Source of the DNA: Bombardia bombarda | Taxonomy: Eukaryota > Ascomycota > Sordariomycetes > Sordariales > Lasiosphaeriaceae | DNA length: 64,000 nucleotides | Assembly (NCBI GenBank): GCA_030512295.1 | Contig: JAULSR010000002.1 | Span: 2,604,001-2,668,000 of the forward strand | Reading direction: 5' to 3' | Part shown: positions 59,947 to 64,000 of the stretch, one piece after another | Layout of the letters: every line of letters begins with the position of its first letter | How positions within the stretch are numbered: the stretch's first letter is position 1 | The notes under the pieces: generated by a model | The model's input: the letters and a program-made list of their open reading frames with translations, nothing else | Databases searched by the model: none | Told to the model about the DNA's origin: nothing | Made by a program: the position numbers and the translations under genes

Positions 59947-60425
59947 GCAACTGGAGAGGTTGCGTGAGAGGGGACGGGGGACCAGGGAGCAGCGAAGCAG
60001 AGACGCAGCGACCCATCAACGCCGGGGGTGGTTGCTCTTGCTCTCCACTCTGCACCCACCAGTGAATCCAGAGTCCAGAGTTGTCCACCTTCTTGTCCAA
60101 CTAACCAGTAGCGACCTCCTCTCCGACGGGCAGGCGCTTTCTGTTCGCTCTTGCCTTGCAAGCCCTTGCCTCCTTGCCTTCGCTCGCCGGATAGGTGCGA
60201 GTTCAGGTTCTTCTTGCCTCTCGCAACAAACATCCAACGGGCAACGACAAACCCAAACCCCAAAAAAAGAGTCAACGAAGGAAAGTGCAAGTAAACCACC
60301 ACCACCACCTGCACCTGCCACCAGTCACCACCAGTTACCAAGTGGTTCCTTCCTCCAAGCCCAGCCTCGGCGCCTTCTCTTCGCTTCTTCCACCAAACAC
60401 CTACCACGACCTAAGTTCGGCTGTC

Positions 60426-60440
60426 ATGACCCTCTCCTGA
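60426..60440 (+). promoter_or_regulatory. Possible upstream ORF, 4 codons
   Basis: ATG 60426 codes MTLS and stops at TGA 60438-60440, about 190 bases before the regulator's start codon, inside its likely leader. Confidence 0.35.
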
Positions 60441-60631
60441 CCTGACCGACTCACCCATCGTGAAAGAGCGGTGTCGCCCCTCGTCGCCCCTCGTCTCGTC
60501 CCTGGAATCCTGGATTCGTCCCTGGCGCCATCCAGTAGTCCCCTGCGCTTCCCGTTCAATCTGCCAATCCTCCCCTAACCCCCTCCCGCCGCCTCTTTTT
60601 TCTTGATCTCTCTTTCCTGGTTTCGCCCATC

Positions 60632-63240
60632 ATGTCCTACGACTTCAACACTGGTGGGGGAGACGCCGCATTGCTGGAACAGTACGGATTTGATAACCGG
60701 AACCGATATTCGTATCCCGCCGTGTCCACGACCGTCTCGTCTCAGAACATCCCATCCACCGCCTTGACGACCATGTCCCAAGCCAGCCGCCAAAGCTTGA
60801 GCCCCGGGACCTCGTGGTTGCCGCTCGATATGACGGGAGGAGTCGGTGCTCCCGTGTCGATTCACTCGCCCAGCGCCGGCAGCATGACGGCTTCGTCCCC
60901 CGAGGACCTGAACGCACAGTCCCCGGGCCACCACAGCAACATGTCGAGTCCTCTCCAGCACCAGCCCTCGCCCTACCAGACGGCTTCCCACCCGAACCCT
61001 TCGGCAATCATGGACACTTGGTCCCTTCCCATGGCGGGTCAGCAAACATCTAGCCCTAATGAACTTGCTCAATTCATCCAGGATCCGAGTGCCATGATGG
61101 CCTTCCACCCCTTCGCCTCCAACTTTCAGACCAACACGCTGGACTACCTTCCCGCGACAACTCGGGCCAGTATCGAGGCTGGCATGCATCTGCTCTCACC
61201 GGTCCCGGTCGACGACGCGACTCATCAGGCAATGCAATGGGGTGCCGGTATGAGTATGGCGAACTGGCAAGACTTTGAGGCTGCTATTCACTATCAGCCT
61301 GATGGTCTTCCTCGCATGGCAAGTCTGGGAAGCCACTCGCCTACAAGCACTTATCTGGAGGTCATTTCTATGAATTCGGGGAGCGACGGAGGATGGCAGC
61401 AAGTCGATTCCTTTCAGAACTACGACACGTCGTTTCAGCCGCATCAGCAGCAGCATCATCAGCAGCAGACGTCGCCAAATGCCGCAATCTTTAACCCCAG
61501 TCAGACTCTGCACCTGAGGACCAACTCCGATTCTTCTCAGTCCGATGGCAACTCCCTAGAGTTTGGAAGCTATGAGGAGGTTGCTCCGTTTCCCTATTCG
61601 CCGTATTCTCCCGATTCCGACACCTATGTCGACCCGACCAGTAACCACCGCAACTGCTGCGCGGAAGATCACCATCATCAGCATCAGCACCAGCACCAGC
61701 ATCAGCCCTCGACAGAAATCATCAGCCCTGCCGCAGCCGTTGCTCCTATGTCCATCAAGACTCTGGCAACGACGAGCAGGGCCGTAGTGGCAAGTGGCTC
61801 CGGATCCACCTCGCCACCGTCCAGACGAAACTCTGGTCCACGAAAAAGTCCGATTGCCAAGGCAACAAAGCCCGTCATCCGGAGAACGTCGACTAACAAG
61901 AAGGATGGGACTGGCGAGAAGAAGGTTGGAAGGCGCCGTGGTCCCCTTCTTCCAGAGCAACGCAAGCAGGCCAGCGAGATTAGAAAACTCCGTGCGTGTC
62001 TTCGGTGTAAATTCCTCAAGAAGACGTGTGACAAGGGTGAGCCATGTGCTGGCTGCCAACCCTCTCATGCACGTCTGTGGCAGGTTCCTTGTACTCGGAT
62101 TGATATCAAGGATATTGGCTACTTCATGAAGGATTGGAAGGCAGATTACGAGAGGCATCTGGGTCGTGGAATGTCTGTCTTCAACGTGAAGGGATTCGCG
62201 CAGAAGGAGACACTGATGTGGATCACTCATGGCTACGGTTTCTGCCTGCCTGTCATGGTTCGCGAGGTCTATGTGGCGGACGACAGCTGCTTCCAAGTTG
62301 ACTGGGTTGAGTCGACCCTTCAAGATCAAGAGCCAATTGATTTTGAGATCCGCACCGACCGGTTGGACGTTGGGCAAAATGGTGTATCGACGGATGCATT
62401 GTCGGATTACCTGGATAAGCATGTCGACGAGGGCTTCGAGAAGTTCATCGATGACCACTTTGAGGGAACTCCGTTTGTCACCGAGATTTTCAAGACGGCT
62501 TACCGCTTCTACGAAAAAGAGAAGTCCCCTGTTATCCGAAAGGCGCTCAAGCTAGTAGTGGCCTACAACCTCACATTACACATCACCATGGTCGAGCAAC
62601 CGCCAACCGAGCAGCCTATGGAGGGCCAAATCGACGACGAGGATTCCAAATACTACGGCAAGGTCGTTGCTCCCGTCATGATTAACTTCCAGATCAAGTG
62701 CGCCATGGCGGACAAGTGGCGTGAGCTGCAGAAGGATATCCTGGAGGAGCTGTCAACTCTCTACTCGAGCGTTTACAGCGGGGAGCGCCTCAAGAACTGG
62801 CCGACCATCTTCATGCTTGCCTCCATCCTCTTGGCGGTCTGGGAAGAGATTCAGTTCGACTGCCATTACCGAGTACCTGACCCCCTGGCTGTGGAGAAGT
62901 TCTGCACCGATATGGAGACAATACCGGTTGGTGTTATTGTCGGCCTTTTCCATGCCATTTCTCAGAAGCTGCCTTCGTTCACCGAGTGGGATACTCGCAG
63001 ACATGGGCAACTCCTGAACAACAACATGGCTGTTTGCGATGCCATGACAGAAGTCAGACAGCATGTTATCAAGCATGGTATGTATTATTTCATACATTAT
63101 TATGGGTTCACTTGGCTGGTACTAACCCCCATACTATAGAGTCCTACCTGAGAAGCCGTCAAGATACAAAGTTCGACCGATATGACTTTGACTCATTATC
63201 GAACAAGTTCCTGTCGAAGTTGGTCATCCGGGCTAACTAG
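60632..63240 (+). CDS. Zn2Cys6 (fungal binuclear cluster) transcription factor
   Basis: Exons 60632-63077 and 63140-63240, with a 62-base intron (GTATGT...TATAG), give 848 residues. Residues 1-430 are disordered, rich in Ser, Pro, Gln and His, with a poly-His/Gln run. A basic stretch (SRRNSGPRKSPIAKATKP, GEKKVGRRRGPLLPEQRKQ) leads into the zinc cluster: Cys456, 459, 466, 472, 475 and 487 in CLRCKFLKKTCDKGEPCAGC plus a distal Cys. The C-terminal 350 residues are compact and helical (WPTIFMLASILLAVWEEIQF, FTEWDTRRHGQLLNNNMAVC) and act presumably as a regulatory domain. The spacing between Cys5 and Cys6 is 11 residues, longer than the usual 6 to 8. The protein belongs to a group well conserved in filamentous ascomycetes, but I cannot name its targets. 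The last exon supplies the conserved FDRYDFDSLSNKFLSKLV end. Confidence 0.9.
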
Positions 63241-64000
63241 ATTCGCTTCTCTTCTTGCACCATGTTGTCGGATTACAATCTCCGTTGTCTACGCTCGGAA
63301 TACAACGTTCTATTCGGCTCGCGAGAGCTTTATGTGTGGATTGTTTTTTCCTTCTTTTGTTATTCTTTGTTTTAATCTCGGGGCCATTGAGCGAGGGCGT
63401 TTTGCAACTTTGTCCATTGTTCTTTTACGCCTATTTTCCTTCCCCATCTTCTTCTACCCAACCCTCGCACACTGGGCTGGTCACCGGAACACACGCGCTA
63501 CGAATGACTGACGTTTGTCACGACAAGAGCATTTTTATGACGGATCTTTTTACTATTTTATGATTTTCATCTTACACGCTTATGTATGACTGGATTGGCA
63601 CATCAGCTTTCTGCCCTGATGAGCGAGGAACGGACGGGCGCATGGGAACGAACGATCGATGGAAATGATGCTCTTTACGATGTTCGCAACGCGACGAAAT
63701 ACAGCAGAGCATATTAGAGAGAAGAAGAACAAATGCATGGATATGGCGTTTGTTATGATAGGCTTGCTTGCCTGCCCAATGTCAAGCCTTCAAGACACGA
63801 CAACGACTACAACACATCATGTTTGTTAGGAAACAGTTTTTCTTATGGGCGAGAAGCAGCCTTGGAATTCTTTTTGTTTTCTTGGACCTACGTTGGATGA
63901 AGGAAAGAGAAAGAAAGAGAAAAATTAAATGGAAAAGTCAGTTATTTTTGCAAATTCGTTTACTTTGAAAATATCACACTCGGGGTATGAACCGGGCGTG
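63241..64000. other. 3' region of the Zn2Cys6 gene
   Basis: T-rich sequence follows the stop (TTTTTTCCTTCTTTTGTTATT near 63345) and fits a 3' untranslated region. I see no other gene up to the window end. Confidence 0.5.

Larger units (their letters stand above)
54709..60631. other. 5.9 kb intergenic region, leader of the Zn2Cys6 gene at its right end
   Basis: No supported gene. It includes a GGC repeat near 54943-54960 and a GGT repeat near 55471-55487. The last 700 bases are CA/CT-rich and likely contain the promoter and leader of the regulator at 60632. A 207-codon minus-strand frame at 59258-59881 is judged a chance frame. Confidence 0.5.

Overview
The window is nuclear DNA of a filamentous ascomycete, most likely a Sordariomycete (order not decided). 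Evidence: short introns with GTRNGT donors and YAG acceptors, fungal-only families (Tvp18, Aim21, Zn2Cys6 regulator, fungal GH47 mannosidase), a nuclear tRNA-Lys(CUU), very many microsatellites, and TACCTAGGTA-like palindromes between genes. Gene density is low: 14 intact protein genes and one tRNA in 64 kb, separated by intergenic tracts of up to about 6 kb. No CRISPR array, bacterial operon, rRNA or intact transposon was found.

Layout. 1-12.3 kb: tvp18 (+), a 5.4 kb gap, aim21 (+), then an F-box gene on the minus strand broken by two in-frame TAG codons. 12.5-18.5 kb: a cytochrome P450 (-) diverging from a DUF2461 protein (+), which converges on a secreted GH47 alpha-1,2-mannosidase (-). 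18.5-21.8 kb: a microsatellite-rich gap. 21.8-27.2 kb: three minus-strand genes, RAD10/ERCC1, a conserved fungal protein of unknown function and a CCC1-type vacuolar iron transporter. 27.2-30.8 kb: AT-rich DNA without intact genes, with a GC-rich GGCC-repeat island and a decayed frame. 31.0-38.2 kb: an intronless 843-residue protein that looks like a glycoside hydrolase, a 67-residue acidic-tailed protein, tRNA-Lys and glycerol kinase, all plus strand. 39.7-45.5 kb: GDP-mannose pyrophosphorylase and a small dsRBD-like protein, both minus. 45.5-51.6 kb: repeats only. 51.6-53.8 kb: protein farnesyltransferase beta subunit (-). 54.5 kb: the 5' end of a gene broken by a frameshift at a GGC repeat. 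60.6-63.2 kb: a Zn2Cys6 transcription factor with a long leader.

There is no evident pathway cluster. Several genes serve housekeeping membrane, sugar and wall functions: Golgi (Tvp18), GDP-mannose supply, mannose trimming, glycerol catabolism, vacuolar iron storage, protein prenylation and actin patches (Aim21). The items most worth a second look are the uncharacterised 843-residue protein, the two recently broken genes (F-box at 11.2-12.3 kb, frameshifted 5' exon at 54.5 kb), the tri-nucleotide Asn tract beside the P450 haem loop, and the very small exons in tvp18 and the pyrophosphorylase gene. All gene structures were derived by eye from reading frames, splice consensus and remembered family conservation; no database search was run.
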